A stretch of 44,315 bases of DNA from Kribbella sandramycini (GCF_013131805.1 NZ_JABJRC010000018.1:1-44315); one strand, 5' to 3'. Counted from the first letter of the stretch, positions 1 through 8,740 are shown. The notes: generated by a model not told the origin, from the letters alone. A program made the numbers and translations.

Positions 1-24
1 GATGAACGGGTAATCTGCGTAACC
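1..24 (+). other. attP: attP right half-site (window end)
   Basis: The first 24 bases are the mirror of the last 25 bases of the window. Joining end to start gives a 49-bp imperfect inverted repeat centred on the junction, with 17 of 24 base pairs matching. The outer arms are GGTTACG and CGTAACC, and the inner arms are AGATT and AATCT. Length, symmetry and position directly against a serine integrase gene are those of a large-serine-recombinase attP. That the ends are joined in the free phage is an inference from the symmetry. Confidence 0.78.
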
Positions 25-1572
25 ATGACCCCTACGCGCTACGCCGACGGCGTCCCGAAGCTGCAGTCCCGACGCCCGCTCGCCTCGATCTACATCCGCC
101 TGAGCGGCGCGGCCGACGAGGCGAACACGAGTCGAGAGGGCATGGAGGAGGACGCCCGCGGGGTCGTCGCGAATCTCGGTGCTGACGTCTACGCCGTCCA
201 CTACGACGACGGTATCTCGGGCTCGGTCCGCGACCGCCCCGAGTTCCTCGCGTGGCTCGACGACGCCCGCTCCGGGACCGCCCAGATCCTCGTCCCCTAC
301 CACGGCGACCGCATCACCCGCGAGGGCGTCAACGCCGCCGCCATGGTGCTCGACGTGATCGAGGGCAAGGACCCCGCGACCGGTGCCGTCGTGCGCCCAC
401 CCGTGCGCTTCGTCTCGGTCGACGACGGCCTCGACAGCGAGCGAGACGCCGAGTCGTTCCGCTGGCGCTTCGTCATCGCCGCCGAGGTCGGCCGCGCCGA
501 GCTGCACCGCATCAAGCAGCGCGCCCTAGCCCGCCGGCGCCGTCTCCGCGCCAAGGGCCGCGTGCAAGGTGGCCGCCGTGGGTGGCCCTTCCGAGCTGTC
601 CCCCGCGACGACGGCAAGGGCATGCGCTACGAGCCGATTCCCGCGCACGCCGACGCCATCCGCTGGACCCTGGAGCACCTCCGCGCGAAGGGCACCAAGG
701 GAGACATCGTGCGGGAGTGGGTCCGGCGTGGCCTGAAGCCGAAGGGCACCAAGAAGGCCGAGAAGGAAGGGCGCGAGACCTACTGGCACATGACCCCCAT
801 CACGCGCATCCTCTCCAACCCCAACATCTACGGTGCCCAGATGCACGGTGACGACGTCATCCGCAACGAGGACGGGACCGCCCGCATCGACGAACAGCAG
901 GCCATCCTCACGTACACCGAGTACCGCGAGCTGCAGCACCTCCTGGGCCTGCGCGCCACCCGCCGCAACCGGCCCGACCCGGACACCGAGGCGCTCGTCG
1001 ACTTCTTCTACTGCTCGTCCTGCGACCGCGTCATGTACCCCCACCGTCCCGCCGCCGGCCGCACCTGGACCTACCGCTGTCGCGGCGGGGTCGGCGTCTG
1101 CCCCAACCCGGTGTCCGTCGTCATGACCTGGGCCGAGCCCTTCGTCGTGCGCGAGTTCCGAGAGCGCCTCGGCGACCTCCCCATCGATCCCGGCGGATGG
1201 GAGCCCGACGTCTACACCCCAGACCCGGCCGTCGTCGCCACCCTGACGGAAGCCATCCAGGCCGCCGACGAGCGCCTGAAGGAGGATCTAGAGGACGAGG
1301 AAGCCCTCAAGGTGGTTCGCCAGCGCCGAGACTTGCGCGCCCGCCTAGCGACCATCCAGGACGCGGCAGCGGAGTCCAGCGCCGAGGCCGTCATCCAGTA
1401 CCGCGAGACCCCGCCTGGACAAACCTACTGGGAGGCCTTCCTCGCCGCCCCAACGATCCGCGAGAAGGGCGACCTTGTGGCGCTGGCCTTCAACGGCAAG
1501 GTCACCGTGCACCCTGGGCGCCCCGGCTACTGGGACCCCAAGCGTCTGGTGTGGGACGGCGACGACGACTGA
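25..1572 (+). CDS. int: Large serine recombinase (phage integrase)
   Basis: 515 residues, a normal size for a large serine integrase, which inserts the phage at a host attB through a serine-DNA intermediate without host factors. The N-terminal catalytic domain starts near residue 20 (ASIYIRLS); Ser27 is the likely nucleophile with Arg25 beside it. It continues with YDDGISGS (about 61-68) and the HGDRITR motif near residue 92. A recombinase domain follows (about 160-300). A zinc ribbon has CSSC near 331 and further cysteines near 352-359, and a charged coiled-coil segment lies near 405-455. The start at 25 abuts the attP arm and has no clear ribosome-binding site. The frame is open back to base 1, and in a circle it would reach an in-frame GTG at 44313, so the true start may lie inside attP. 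Promoter element GAGCAC-N15-GGACAT overlaps its stop codon. Confidence 0.95.
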   Translation: MTPTRYADGVPKLQSRRPLASIYIRLSGAADEANTSREGMEEDARGVVANLGADVYAVHYDDGISGSVRDRPEFLAWLDDARSGTAQILVPYHGDRITREGVNAAAMVLDVIEGKDPATGAVVRPPVRFVSVDDGLDSERDAESFRWRFVIAAEVGRAELHRIKQRALARRRRLRAKGRVQGGRRGWPFRAVPRDDGKGMRYEPIPAHADAIRWTLEHLRAKGTKGDIVREWVRRGLKPKGTKKAEKEGRETYWHMTPITRILSNPNIYGAQMHGDDVIRNEDGTARIDEQQAILTYTEYRELQHLLGLRATRRNRPDPDTEALVDFFYCSSCDRVMYPHRPAAGRTWTYRCRGGVGVCPNPVSVVMTWAEPFVVREFRERLGDLPIDPGGWEPDVYTPDPAVVATLTEAIQAADERLKEDLEDEEALKVVRQRRDLRARLATIQDAAAESSAEAVIQYRETPPGQTYWEAFLAAPTIREKGDLVALAFNGKVTVHPGRPGYWDPKRLVWDGDDD

Positions 1573-1597
1573 GCACGCCGACAATCCTCATGGACAT
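1571..1597 (+). promoter_or_regulatory. GAGCRC/GGACAT repeated promoter-like element, site 1
   Basis: GAGCAC (1571-1576) and GGACAT (1592-1597) are separated by 15 bases; the other seven copies have 16. It overlaps the integrase stop codon and lies 58 bases upstream of the next ATG. Proposed as a promoter read by the phage sigma factor encoded at 33435; the repetition is seen, the function is inferred. Confidence 0.6.
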
Positions 1598-1655
1598 AAC
1601 CATCAGGAGGCGTCCGCCTTCGTTCCCCACCCCACCCCATCCCTGCGAGCACTCC

Positions 1656-1889
1656 ATGACGTCGACCCTCGACCAGATCGTCGCCCACCACCCCGACCAC
1701 GAAGACCGCTACGAGATCGCCGCGCGCATTCGCGGCGAGGTCCTACGCCGCGTCCGACAAGCCCAGTCCCGCGAGGCCGAGCTGAAGCACTGCCCCGCGT
1801 GCGACACCGACAAGCCCAAGGCCGAGTTCCACCGCGACGACTCGCGGCCCGACGGCTTGAAGGCCCACTGCAAGGAGTGCCGCCGATGA
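1656..1889 (+). CDS. Small zinc-ribbon protein
   Basis: 77 residues. The C-terminal half carries CPAC near residues 46-49 and CKEC at 72-75, spaced like the short zinc-binding domain found at the N-terminus of some phage HNH and endonuclease VII-type nucleases, but no nuclease domain follows. The N-terminal 40 residues are charged and helical. The ATG at 1656 is the only start that keeps the gene clear of the proline-rich upstream translation, though no strong ribosome-binding site precedes it. It has its own upstream promoter-like element (1571-1597) and is the last gene before the long non-coding block. DNA binding is likely; the role is unknown. Confidence 0.7.
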   Translation: MTSTLDQIVAHHPDHEDRYEIAARIRGEVLRRVRQAQSREAELKHCPACDTDKPKAEFHRDDSRPDGLKAHCKECRR

Positions 1890-2105
1890 TCTCTTGGCCC
1901 ACCCCCACACGGACATAACAACTGAGGCACCTAGAGCACGCCGCGAGCCCAAGGGGCGGCGGGTAGGTGTCCTCACCCGGCATTCCTCCGGACCTGAAAT
2001 CCGGGCATTGGCACAGCCGGGCACTTAACCCGCTGCGCTCCTTCGTGGGCGTGGTTTCGGTGCGCACGACACCGTGAGCGGCAACCCCGCGTCGTGCCCC
2101 TCTTC

Positions 2106-2177
2106 TTCACGCACGAGGGCCTCGGGTAGATGCAGCCGCCGAGGCTTCAATGAGGCTGGGCCTGCCTCGTGCGTGAA
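2106..2177. repeat. Perfect 13-bp inverted repeat with nested stem
   Basis: TTCACGCACGAGG (2106-2118) pairs perfectly with CCTCGTGCGTGAA (2165-2177). Inside, GCCTCGG and CCGAGGC form a second stem. Could be part of a packaging site or a folded leader RNA. Confidence 0.6.
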
Positions 2178-2280
2178 CAGCCCCGCACGGGGGCTCCTGC
2201 GATGTGAGGTCGGAAGCGCTGAGGTGGTCCAGCCACCCGCTCCCTCTCGCGGTTGAGCCCCCGTGTGGCACTCATCGAAA

Positions 2281-2314
2281 CCCCCGGCCCTCCTCTCATT
2301 GAAGAAACCGGGGG
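2281..2314 (+). terminator. Hairpin upstream of the HNH gene
   Basis: CCCCCGG (2281-2287) pairs with CCGGGGG (2308-2314) across a 20-base loop, followed by a weak T-containing tail (GTGTTCTTT). Possible intrinsic terminator closing the non-coding region before the late genes. Confidence 0.45.
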
Positions 2315-2359
2315 CGTGTTCTTTGGCCCACCCCACGCCACCCCCGGAGGTCCTGTCCC

Positions 2360-2656
2360 ATGCCATGGGAGTCCAGCGACCGCCGCTCACGCCTGCCCAG
2401 TGACTGGGCTAGGCGCCGGCTCCGCGTCCTACGGCGTGACCAGTACCGCTGCCAGGTCCGCGACGCTGCCGGACTGAAGTGTCTGGAGCGAAGCAACGAG
2501 GTCGACCACATCGTCAACAACGACGACCACGACTACGCGAATCTTCAGACCATCTGCCGCGTCCACCACGCAGCCAAGACACAAGCTGAAGCGAAAGCCG
2601 GAAGGCGAGCCAAGGCCAGGACACGGCCGCCCTCGCGCCATCCCGGCGCGCTCTGA
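2360..2656 (+). CDS. HNH endonuclease, terminase-associated
   Basis: 98 residues. The HNH/beta-beta-alpha metal core is clear: VDHIVNNDD near residues 48-56, then ANLQTICRVHHAAKT near 60-74, which supplies the first His, the central Asn and the final His. An upstream CQVRD...KCL segment resembles the single-cysteine remnants of the zinc-knuckle version. Start ATG at 2360 follows GGAGG at 2346-2350. HNH proteins next to terminase are required for terminase cutting in several cos phages (established for HK97-like systems), so a packaging role is likely. The ~200 bases after it are non-coding and hold a short GCACCC/GGGTGC hairpin at 2682-2696. Confidence 0.88.
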   Translation: MPWESSDRRSRLPSDWARRRLRVLRRDQYRCQVRDAAGLKCLERSNEVDHIVNNDDHDYANLQTICRVHHAAKTQAEAKAGRRAKARTRPPSRHPGAL

Positions 2657-2860
2657 ACTTCCGCACTCGCGACCGCCGCCAGCACCCGGGGGGTGCCTCC
2701 CCTCCCCTCCCCGACAGCCTCCTCGGTTGGCATAGCGCCAGGCGGTGTGTACAGGCAGCCAGGTTCGCCCCCTGCAACATTCGCTGACTCTCAGTAGTCG
2801 GCCGCTCCACTCCGCCCAGGCGTCCAGGTGACGCCCACCGACGCGCCCCAGGAGGTCGCA

Positions 2861-3301
2861 ATGGCTCGCGGCACCCTGAACCCCAAGAAGCCGAACAGCG
2901 TCAACCGCAACGCCTCGGCGATCACCGCGCCGGCTCACGTCCTCACCGACGATGGCCTCACCCGCGGCCCGTCCCTCGAAGACGCCACCGGCCGCGACGA
3001 CTGGGACGCCGACGTCCGCCGCTGGTACGACGGATGGCGCACCGCCCCTCAGGCCCAGATCTTCACGGCGACCGACTGGCAGCGCCTCGCGCTCCTCGCC
3101 CCGCTGGTTGAGCGCTACTTCGCGGACCCTAAGCCCGCGACCATGTCGGAGATCCGGCTGAATGAGGAGCGCCTCGGCGCGACCCACGTCGACCGCCTCC
3201 GCGCCCGGATCGCTGTCACGAACGACGCCACCCCGAACGCTGCGGTCCTCTCGATCGCCCCTGACGCCGAGGACGACTCAGACGTCCTCGGTCTCCTGTG
3301 A
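2861..3301 (+). CDS. terS: Terminase small subunit
   Basis: 146 residues. Position directly before the large terminase, the size, and the basic asparagine-rich N-terminus followed by helical segments (for example DWQRLALLAPLVERYF and MSEIRLNEERLGAT) fit the DNA-recognition subunit of a phage terminase of the kind common in Streptomyces phages. The start at 2861 is set by GGAGG at 2851-2855; an upstream GTG at 2828 would place the ribosome-binding site inside the gene. Its stop overlaps the GTG of the large subunit by four bases, so the two are translationally coupled. The DNA-binding motif is not directly recognisable, so the call leans on context. Confidence 0.8.
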   Translation: MARGTLNPKKPNSVNRNASAITAPAHVLTDDGLTRGPSLEDATGRDDWDADVRRWYDGWRTAPQAQIFTATDWQRLALLAPLVERYFADPKPATMSEIRLNEERLGATHVDRLRARIAVTNDATPNAAVLSIAPDAEDDSDVLGLL

Positions 3302-4995
3302 CCGGCCTGGCTGACGACGCCATACGCTCCCGCGACCTCCCCGAGATCGTCGCGGAGACCACGCTCCCGCGCTTCCCCACCGACGGTTCCGTCAAGACCC
3401 TCGGTATCGGCGTCGTCCGCTGGATTCACGCACACCTCCTGCAGCCCGACGGCGACAACGCCGGTGAGCCCTTCCGACTCACTCCGGAGCAGGTCAACTT
3501 CATCCTCTGGTGGTACGCGGTCGACGAGACCGGCCGCTTCATCTACCGCCGAGGCGTCCTCCGTCGCTCCAAGGGCTGGGGCAAGTCGCCGTTCATCGGC
3601 GCCGTCTGCCTCGCCGAGCTTGCCGGCCCGGTCCGCTTCTCGCACTTCGACGACAACGGCAAGCCCGTCGGCAAGACCCACTCCATGCCGTGGGTCGTCA
3701 TCGCCGGTGTCTCCGAAACGCAGGTGGCCAACACCTTCGACGCCATCCGCGCGATGTGCGAGGAGTCCGACCTCGTCGAGACCATCGGCCTCGACGTCGG
3801 CATGACCCGCATCCTGACGCCGACCGGCGGCAAGATCGTCCCGATCACCGCGTCGTCCTCCACGCAGGAGGGCGCCCGCCCGTCGTTCGCCGTCATGGAC
3901 GAGCCGCACCACTGGACCAAGTCCAACGGCGGCCACGCCCTCGCCCGCGTCATCCGGCGCAACCTCGCGAAGTCCCGCGACGGCGCCGCCCGCGCCATCG
4001 AGACGACCAACGCGCACGAGCCCGGACAAGACACGGTTGCCGAGGGCTCCTACCTCGCACACCTCGCCATCGTCGAGGGCCGTTCCAAGGCCACCGGCAT
4101 TCTGTACGACTCCCGTCAGGCGCCCTCGCTCTCCACCGAGCAGATGGCCAACGAGAAGATCCTCCGCGCCGCGCTGGCCGCGACGTACGGGGACGCGACG
4201 TGGATCGACCTCGACCGTCTCGTCGAGGAGATCTACGACCCGGACACGTCCCCCGAGGACGCCCGGCGGTTCTACCTCAACGAGATCGTCGCCGCCGCCG
4301 ACTCGTGGGTCGCCCCCGACGAGTGGGACGCCAACCGCTCCGACGACGTCGAGCCGCTCCGCCCCGACCAGCCCGTCACCCTCGGCTTCGACGGCGGTCT
4401 AACCGACGACTCCACCGCCCTCGTCGCGGTCCGCATCTCCGACGGCGCCCCGTTCCTCCTGGCGATCTGGGAGAAGCCCTCCGGCCCCGCCGGTGAAGGC
4501 TGGCAGGTCCCCAAGGACCAAGCCCGCGGGGCCGTCGACCACGCCTTCGGTCACCTGGACGTAGTCGCGTTCTTCTCCGACGTCGCCTACTGGGAGACCG
4601 ACGTGGACGCCTGGCGCGACCAGTACGGCGAGCGCCTGTTGCTCAAGGCCACTACCCGTCACGCCGTCGCGTGGGACATGCGCGGCCACCTCGCCGACAC
4701 CACCCGCGAGACGGAGACGCTCCACCGCGCCATCACCGACGTGTCCATTCCATGGGGGCCTCACCGGCTCGACGACGGCCGCGACGCCGCCGCCATCCTC
4801 CGCCGCCACGTCCTCAACGCCCGCCGGCGCCCCAACCGCTGGGGCATCTCCTTCGGCAAGGAGAGCCGCGAGTCGCCCAAGAAGGTCGACGCGCTGGCCG
4901 CACTCCTCCTCGCGCGCATGGCGCGCTCCCGCGTCCTCGGCGAAGGCGCTCTCTCCAAACGCCGCAAGTCGACGGGAACCCTGATCGGCTTCTAA
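3298..4995 (+). CDS. terL: Terminase large subunit
   Basis: 565 residues. ATP-powered packaging motor and headful or cos-cutting nuclease. A Walker A-like segment RRSKGWGKS lies at about residues 89-97, Walker B as FAVMDEPHHW near 196-205, and the C-terminal RNase H-like nuclease domain begins at LGFDGGLTDDST near 362, with its acidic metal-binding residue in the first beta strand. A further acidic position comes from FFSDVAYWETD near 425. The GTG start overlaps the small-subunit stop. Length is typical for the family. The portal follows after 13 bases. Confidence 0.95.
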   Translation: MTGLADDAIRSRDLPEIVAETTLPRFPTDGSVKTLGIGVVRWIHAHLLQPDGDNAGEPFRLTPEQVNFILWWYAVDETGRFIYRRGVLRRSKGWGKSPFIGAVCLAELAGPVRFSHFDDNGKPVGKTHSMPWVVIAGVSETQVANTFDAIRAMCEESDLVETIGLDVGMTRILTPTGGKIVPITASSSTQEGARPSFAVMDEPHHWTKSNGGHALARVIRRNLAKSRDGAARAIETTNAHEPGQDTVAEGSYLAHLAIVEGRSKATGILYDSRQAPSLSTEQMANEKILRAALAATYGDATWIDLDRLVEEIYDPDTSPEDARRFYLNEIVAAADSWVAPDEWDANRSDDVEPLRPDQPVTLGFDGGLTDDSTALVAVRISDGAPFLLAIWEKPSGPAGEGWQVPKDQARGAVDHAFGHLDVVAFFSDVAYWETDVDAWRDQYGERLLLKATTRHAVAWDMRGHLADTTRETETLHRAITDVSIPWGPHRLDDGRDAAAILRRHVLNARRRPNRWGISFGKESRESPKKVDALAALLLARMARSRVLGEGALSKRRKSTGTLIGF

Positions 4996-5008
4996 CCCCG
5001 GAGGCCCC

Positions 5009-6376
5009 GTGCCCATCTCCAACCCCGCGAAGGCCGCCGAGGCGATGATCTCCGCGCACCGCGCCGCATGGGAGCCGGGGCGGGGCGTCTTCGGCAAGGT
5101 ACAGCGCTACCTCGACGGTCATCACGACCTCCCCTACATGCCGCGCGGCGCCACCGTCGAGTACCGCGACATGGCCCGGCGCTCCATCACGAACTGGCTG
5201 CCGCTCGTGTCCGACACCTTCTCCAAGGTGCTGTTCGTCGAGGGCTACCGCTCGCCGAACTCCAAGGACAACGAAGCGGCGTGGCGTCACTGGCAGGCCA
5301 ACAAGCTCGACGCCCGCCAGACGATCGCTCACCGCGCCGCACTCGACTACGGCGTTGGCTACGTCGAGGTGCTGCCGTCCGACAGCGACTCCCCCTCGAT
5401 CAAGCCCCTCCACCCGTCCCGCGTATGGGCCGAGTACGAGGACGAAGACGACGAGTACCCCCACCGGTATCTGGTGCGTCGCGGCAAGGACGAGGACGGC
5501 AACACGCTCTACCGCCTCGTCGACGACACGAACTCGTGGGACATCACCGCTCCGCAGACGGGCGCCGTCACCGTCGGCGAGGCTGAGGCGCACAAGATGC
5601 CCGTCCCGCCGCTGATCCGCTTCCGCGAGCGGCTCGACGTCCCGGCACACGGCATCATCCGGCCCCTGATCCGCATCCAGGATCAGATCAACGAGACGCG
5701 CTTCATGCTCGCCATGGGCCTGCAGTACGCCTCGTTCCGGCAGCGCTGGGCAACCGGCCTCGTCGTTCCCCGCAAGGACGACGGCACGCCCATCGAGCCC
5801 TTCGAGGCCGCCGTCAACCGCCTGTGGGTGACGGACAACTCGGACGCCAAGTTCGGCGACTTCGCCCAGACGCAGACACAGGACCACCTGAACGCCTACG
5901 AGTCCGGCGTGAAGACGATGGCCGCCATCGGGCAGCTCTCGCCGCACGTCTTCGCAGGCGACCTCGTCAACCTCTCTGCTGACGCCCTCGCAGCCGTCGA
6001 GGCTTCGACCGATCGCAAGATCGATCAATACGCGATGCTGTTCGGAGAGAACTGGGAGCAGGTCCTCACGCTCGCCGCCATCGCGGCCGGCGACCCCGAG
6101 CCTGACGCGTCGGCGCAAGTCCGCTGGCGTGACTCCGAGTCCCGCTCCTTCGCCCAGACGGTCGACGGCATCGTCAAGCTCATCCAGGGCGCGTCCGTTC
6201 CGGCAGAGGCCATGTGGCCCCGCATCCCCGGCGTCACGGACACGGACATCACCGAGTGGAAGGCCATGGCCGCCGCCAACCAAGACGGCATGACGGCCTT
6301 GGCCGCAGCCATCGACCGGCAGGCCGCGTCGACCACAGCACCCGCAGCGCCGCCCGCTCAACCTCCGGCGGCCTGA
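5009..6376 (+). CDS. Portal protein (SPP1 gp6-like)
   Basis: 455 residues, a usual portal length. It forms the dodecameric ring at the capsid vertex through which DNA passes. The sequence is recognisable as the SPP1 Gp6-type portal family common in actinophages: N-terminal NWLPLVSDTFSKVLFVEGYR, a central LIRIQDQINETRFMLAMGLQYASFRQRWATG stem/helix region, and a long helical C-terminus (LSADALAAVEASTDRKIDQYAMLFGENWEQ). Located between terminase and the MuF-like gene, the standard place. Its TGA overlaps the ATG of the next gene. Confidence 0.93.
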   Translation: MPISNPAKAAEAMISAHRAAWEPGRGVFGKVQRYLDGHHDLPYMPRGATVEYRDMARRSITNWLPLVSDTFSKVLFVEGYRSPNSKDNEAAWRHWQANKLDARQTIAHRAALDYGVGYVEVLPSDSDSPSIKPLHPSRVWAEYEDEDDEYPHRYLVRRGKDEDGNTLYRLVDDTNSWDITAPQTGAVTVGEAEAHKMPVPPLIRFRERLDVPAHGIIRPLIRIQDQINETRFMLAMGLQYASFRQRWATGLVVPRKDDGTPIEPFEAAVNRLWVTDNSDAKFGDFAQTQTQDHLNAYESGVKTMAAIGQLSPHVFAGDLVNLSADALAAVEASTDRKIDQYAMLFGENWEQVLTLAAIAAGDPEPDASAQVRWRDSESRSFAQTVDGIVKLIQGASVPAEAMWPRIPGVTDTDITEWKAMAAANQDGMTALAAAIDRQAASTTAPAAPPAQPPAA

Positions 6377-7125
6377 TGGCTAGCCCGGCTGCGTTGACCG
6401 ACGCCTACCGCCGGGAGCAAGGCCGCATCGCGACGAGGGCATCGTCACTCACGCTCCTCGCGTTCGACAACATCCTCGACACCGGCAACCTCGACGGGAC
6501 CTTCCGCGAGTACGTCGGCACGGTCTTCCCGCTCCTCAACGGCGACCGCGTCGAGATGGGCAACGTCGCTGCCGCGTACTACGAGGCGTACCGAGGAGCT
6601 GCAGGCGTCGCGGGTCAGGAACCCGCACCTCTCCTCCCCAGCGTCCTCAACCTCGCGCAGGTGACGACCTCGCTGCTGTTCACAGGGCCGATCACCCTGC
6701 GACAACAGCTTGCCCTAGGCAACTCACTCATCACCGCCCTAGACGTCGCCCGCACCGCGACCGCAGGTGCCATCTTCCGGCACACGGCGAATGCAGGCCG
6801 AGGAACGATCTACGGCACCGCCCAACGCGACAGGCGCGCGATCGGCTACGCCCGGATCACCGACGGCAAGCCCTGCTACTTCTGCGCGATGCTCGCCAGT
6901 CGCGGGGCCGTCTACAAAAGCGAGGACAGCGCTGGCGCGCGAGGAAGCGCCCACCGCTACCACGACGGATGCGGCTGCACCGTTCAGGCGATCTACTCCC
7001 GCGACGCCGAGATCCCCGGCGACCACGCGAAGTACGACGCCCTCTGGCGCGAGTCCACCAAGGAACTCGCGCCCGGCGACACGGCGGTCAACGCCTTCCG
7101 TCGCGCCTACTCCGCGTCGCTCTGA
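6376..7125 (+). CDS. MuF-like minor head protein (VG15 type)
   Basis: 249 residues. Starts at the ATG overlapping the portal stop (TGATG). The C-terminal third has YARITDGKPCYFCAMLASRG and HDGCGCTVQAIY, the cysteine/histidine pattern of MuF-type minor capsid proteins, which bind the portal and are packaged inside the head. The N-terminal two thirds are helical. No protease catalytic motif is evident, so although this position is often labelled capsid maturation protease, I do not support that here. A 7-bp hairpin (7138-7156) lies between it and the scaffold gene. Confidence 0.82.
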   Translation: MASPAALTDAYRREQGRIATRASSLTLLAFDNILDTGNLDGTFREYVGTVFPLLNGDRVEMGNVAAAYYEAYRGAAGVAGQEPAPLLPSVLNLAQVTTSLLFTGPITLRQQLALGNSLITALDVARTATAGAIFRHTANAGRGTIYGTAQRDRRAIGYARITDGKPCYFCAMLASRGAVYKSEDSAGARGSAHRYHDGCGCTVQAIYSRDAEIPGDHAKYDALWRESTKELAPGDTAVNAFRRAYSASL

Positions 7126-7186
7126 CGCGCTCTCCCCGCACGCGCAGGCCGCGTGCCCCTTTCACGTTCTCCAGGAGGGAACACCC

Positions 7187-7738
7187 ATGGCTGACAGCAC
7201 CACCGCGCCCGGCACCGAAGGCGAAGCCCCCAAGGCCGGCGAGTCCGCCGAAGCACCGAAGACCTCGGAGACCAAGACCCCCGAGGCGAAACCGGCCGTC
7301 GAGTTCGATGGCCCGTACGACGAGGACCGCGCCAAGCGCAAGATCGAAGCGCAGAAAGCGGACCTCGACAAGGCCCGCGCTCGCATCGCCGAGTACGAGA
7401 AGGCCGACAACGAGCGCCAGCAAGCGGAAATGTCCGACCTGCAGAAGGCCGTAGCCCGCGCCGAGGCCGCTGAGAAGGCCCTCGCCGAGCGTGAGGCTAC
7501 TGACCTCAAGGCCAAGATCGCCGCTGACGCCGACATCCCCGTCGAGTTGCTCACGGCAACGACCGAGGACGAGCTCAAGGCACAGGCCGCCACGATCTCC
7601 GCTCTCCTCGGCGATCGCAAACCCAAGACCCCGGCACCCGGCGCGAAGCCCAAGCCGAAGCTGTCGCCCGCCTCCGGTGGCGACGCCCCCGAGTCGATCG
7701 ATCACGCCGCCATCGCGCAGCGCATCCGTCGGCGCTGA
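7187..7738 (+). CDS. Capsid scaffolding protein
   Basis: 183 residues, very rich in Ala, Lys and Glu. Residues about 50-115 form a long uninterrupted charged coiled coil (KRKIEAQKADLDKARARIAEY through EKALAEREATDLKAK). The N-terminus is disordered and acidic/proline-rich, and the C-terminus is basic (KPKPKLSP ... QRIRRR), the usual shape of a scaffold that organises coat subunits and leaves the head. ATG 7187 follows AGGAGGG at 7173-7179. It sits directly before the major capsid gene. Confidence 0.9.
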   Translation: MADSTTAPGTEGEAPKAGESAEAPKTSETKTPEAKPAVEFDGPYDEDRAKRKIEAQKADLDKARARIAEYEKADNERQQAEMSDLQKAVARAEAAEKALAEREATDLKAKIAADADIPVELLTATTEDELKAQAATISALLGDRKPKTPAPGAKPKPKLSPASGGDAPESIDHAAIAQRIRRR

Positions 7739-7771
7739 TCTCCCTTTCCCTCCTGAGAGGCCCATCCCCCA

Positions 7772-8707
7772 ATGGCTAACACCCTGTACACCGCGCCGGA
7801 CGTCGTCAAGCTGGCGACCGCGCTCCTGACGCAGGACCTCGTCCTCGCGCAGACCATCAACCGCGACTACGAGGACAACTACGACGGTGGCAAGGGCACA
7901 ACCGTCAACGTCCGCGTTCCGGCCGCGCTGAAGGCCCGCCGGCGCGACCTGACCAACTCCGGCACCACCGGTCAGCTCGCCGCGTTCGTCGTGGACTCGC
8001 TCGCCGAGACGACCTTCCCGATCGCCCTGTCCGGCAACCCCTACAGCAAGGTCGCGCTCAACCAGCGCGAGATGACCTTCGACCTGGAGAACTTCGGGGA
8101 GCAGGTGCTCGCCCCGCAGGTCGACGCCCTCGGAGAGGACATCGAGTCCCTGGTTGCCGAGACCATGATCGCTCTGCCGGAGGCAACGACCTTCGCCTAC
8201 AGCGCGACCGACCCGACCAAGCTGTTCACCGCGGTCCGTAAGGCCCTGCGCGACAACGGCGTACCGGTGACCGGGCTGCGCGCGGCCGTCGGTACCAAGG
8301 TCTGGCAGGACATGGCGGACGCCAAGGTGTTCTCCGCGAGCACGCAGGCCTCCAACCCGCTGGTCCCCGGTCAGGAGAACGTCGGCGGCTTCGCGTGCTT
8401 CGAGACCAACCGGATTGACGACGAGCAGGTCGTCTTCTACCACCGCGACAGCTTCACCCTCGCTGTCCGCGCTCCGGAGGCTCCGACCGGCGACGAGGTC
8501 TACGCCGCGTCGCTGTCGACCGGCGGCTTCTCGCTGCAGCACATCCGCGACTACGACAGCTCGATCGGTCAGCACACGTCCCTCGTGCAGACCTTCACCG
8601 GCTGCTCGTACCAGCAGTTCCGCAACATCGACCGCTCCGGCTCGACCGCGTCGATCGTGCTGGTTCCGTCCGCGTACCGCGTCGACACCGCCACCGACCC
8701 GGCCTGA
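7772..8707 (+). CDS. Major capsid protein
   Basis: 311 residues, 33 bases after the scaffold gene. The N-terminal NTLYTAPDVVKLATALL...LVLAQTINRDYED and GTTVNVRVPAALKARRRDL match the P22-coat-like (HK97-fold) major capsid family frequent in actinophages. A middle segment EVDALGEDIESLVAETM-type helix corresponds to the spine region, and the C-terminal half is beta-rich. No N-terminal delta domain or protease site is visible, consistent with a separate scaffold gene rather than proteolytic maturation. Confidence 0.92.
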   Translation: MANTLYTAPDVVKLATALLTQDLVLAQTINRDYEDNYDGGKGTTVNVRVPAALKARRRDLTNSGTTGQLAAFVVDSLAETTFPIALSGNPYSKVALNQREMTFDLENFGEQVLAPQVDALGEDIESLVAETMIALPEATTFAYSATDPTKLFTAVRKALRDNGVPVTGLRAAVGTKVWQDMADAKVFSASTQASNPLVPGQENVGGFACFETNRIDDEQVVFYHRDSFTLAVRAPEAPTGDEVYAASLSTGGFSLQHIRDYDSSIGQHTSLVQTFTGCSYQQFRNIDRSGSTASIVLVPSAYRVDTATDPA

Positions 8708-8740
8708 TCCGTCCCTCGCTAACGCCCAAGGAGGGCACCC

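Larger units (their letters stand above)
1890..2359. other. Structured non-coding region, candidate cos/packaging site
   Basis: 470 bases with no convincing gene. It holds several nested inverted repeats: GCACGAC/GTCGTGC (2064-2097 area), a perfect 13-bp pair at 2106-2118 and 2165-2177 enclosing GCCTCGG/CCGAGGC, an AGCCCC hairpin near 2178-2195, and a CCCCCGG/CCGGGGG hairpin at 2281-2314. It lies directly upstream of the HNH nuclease and terminase genes, where cohesive-end phages usually carry cos. A GGACAT half-site (1911-1916) without a GAGCRC partner lies at its left edge. The packaging role is inferred from position and structure. Confidence 0.5.

Noticed and set aside
1911..1916. GGACAT preceded by CACAC at the left edge of the non-coding region
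   Set aside because: The -10-like half matches element 1 well (GGACATAAC), but no GAGCRC exists 15-17 bases upstream, so it is not counted as a member of the family.
1934..2041. tRNA-like arms (a CCGGA/TCCGG stem with 7-base loop, a CGGG/CCCG stem with 7-base loop, a partial acceptor pairing)
   Set aside because: No proper D-arm, wrong base before the would-be anticodon, no TTC-type T-loop, and a length over 100 bases. The minus strand also fails at the anticodon arm. Kept only as part of the structured non-coding region.
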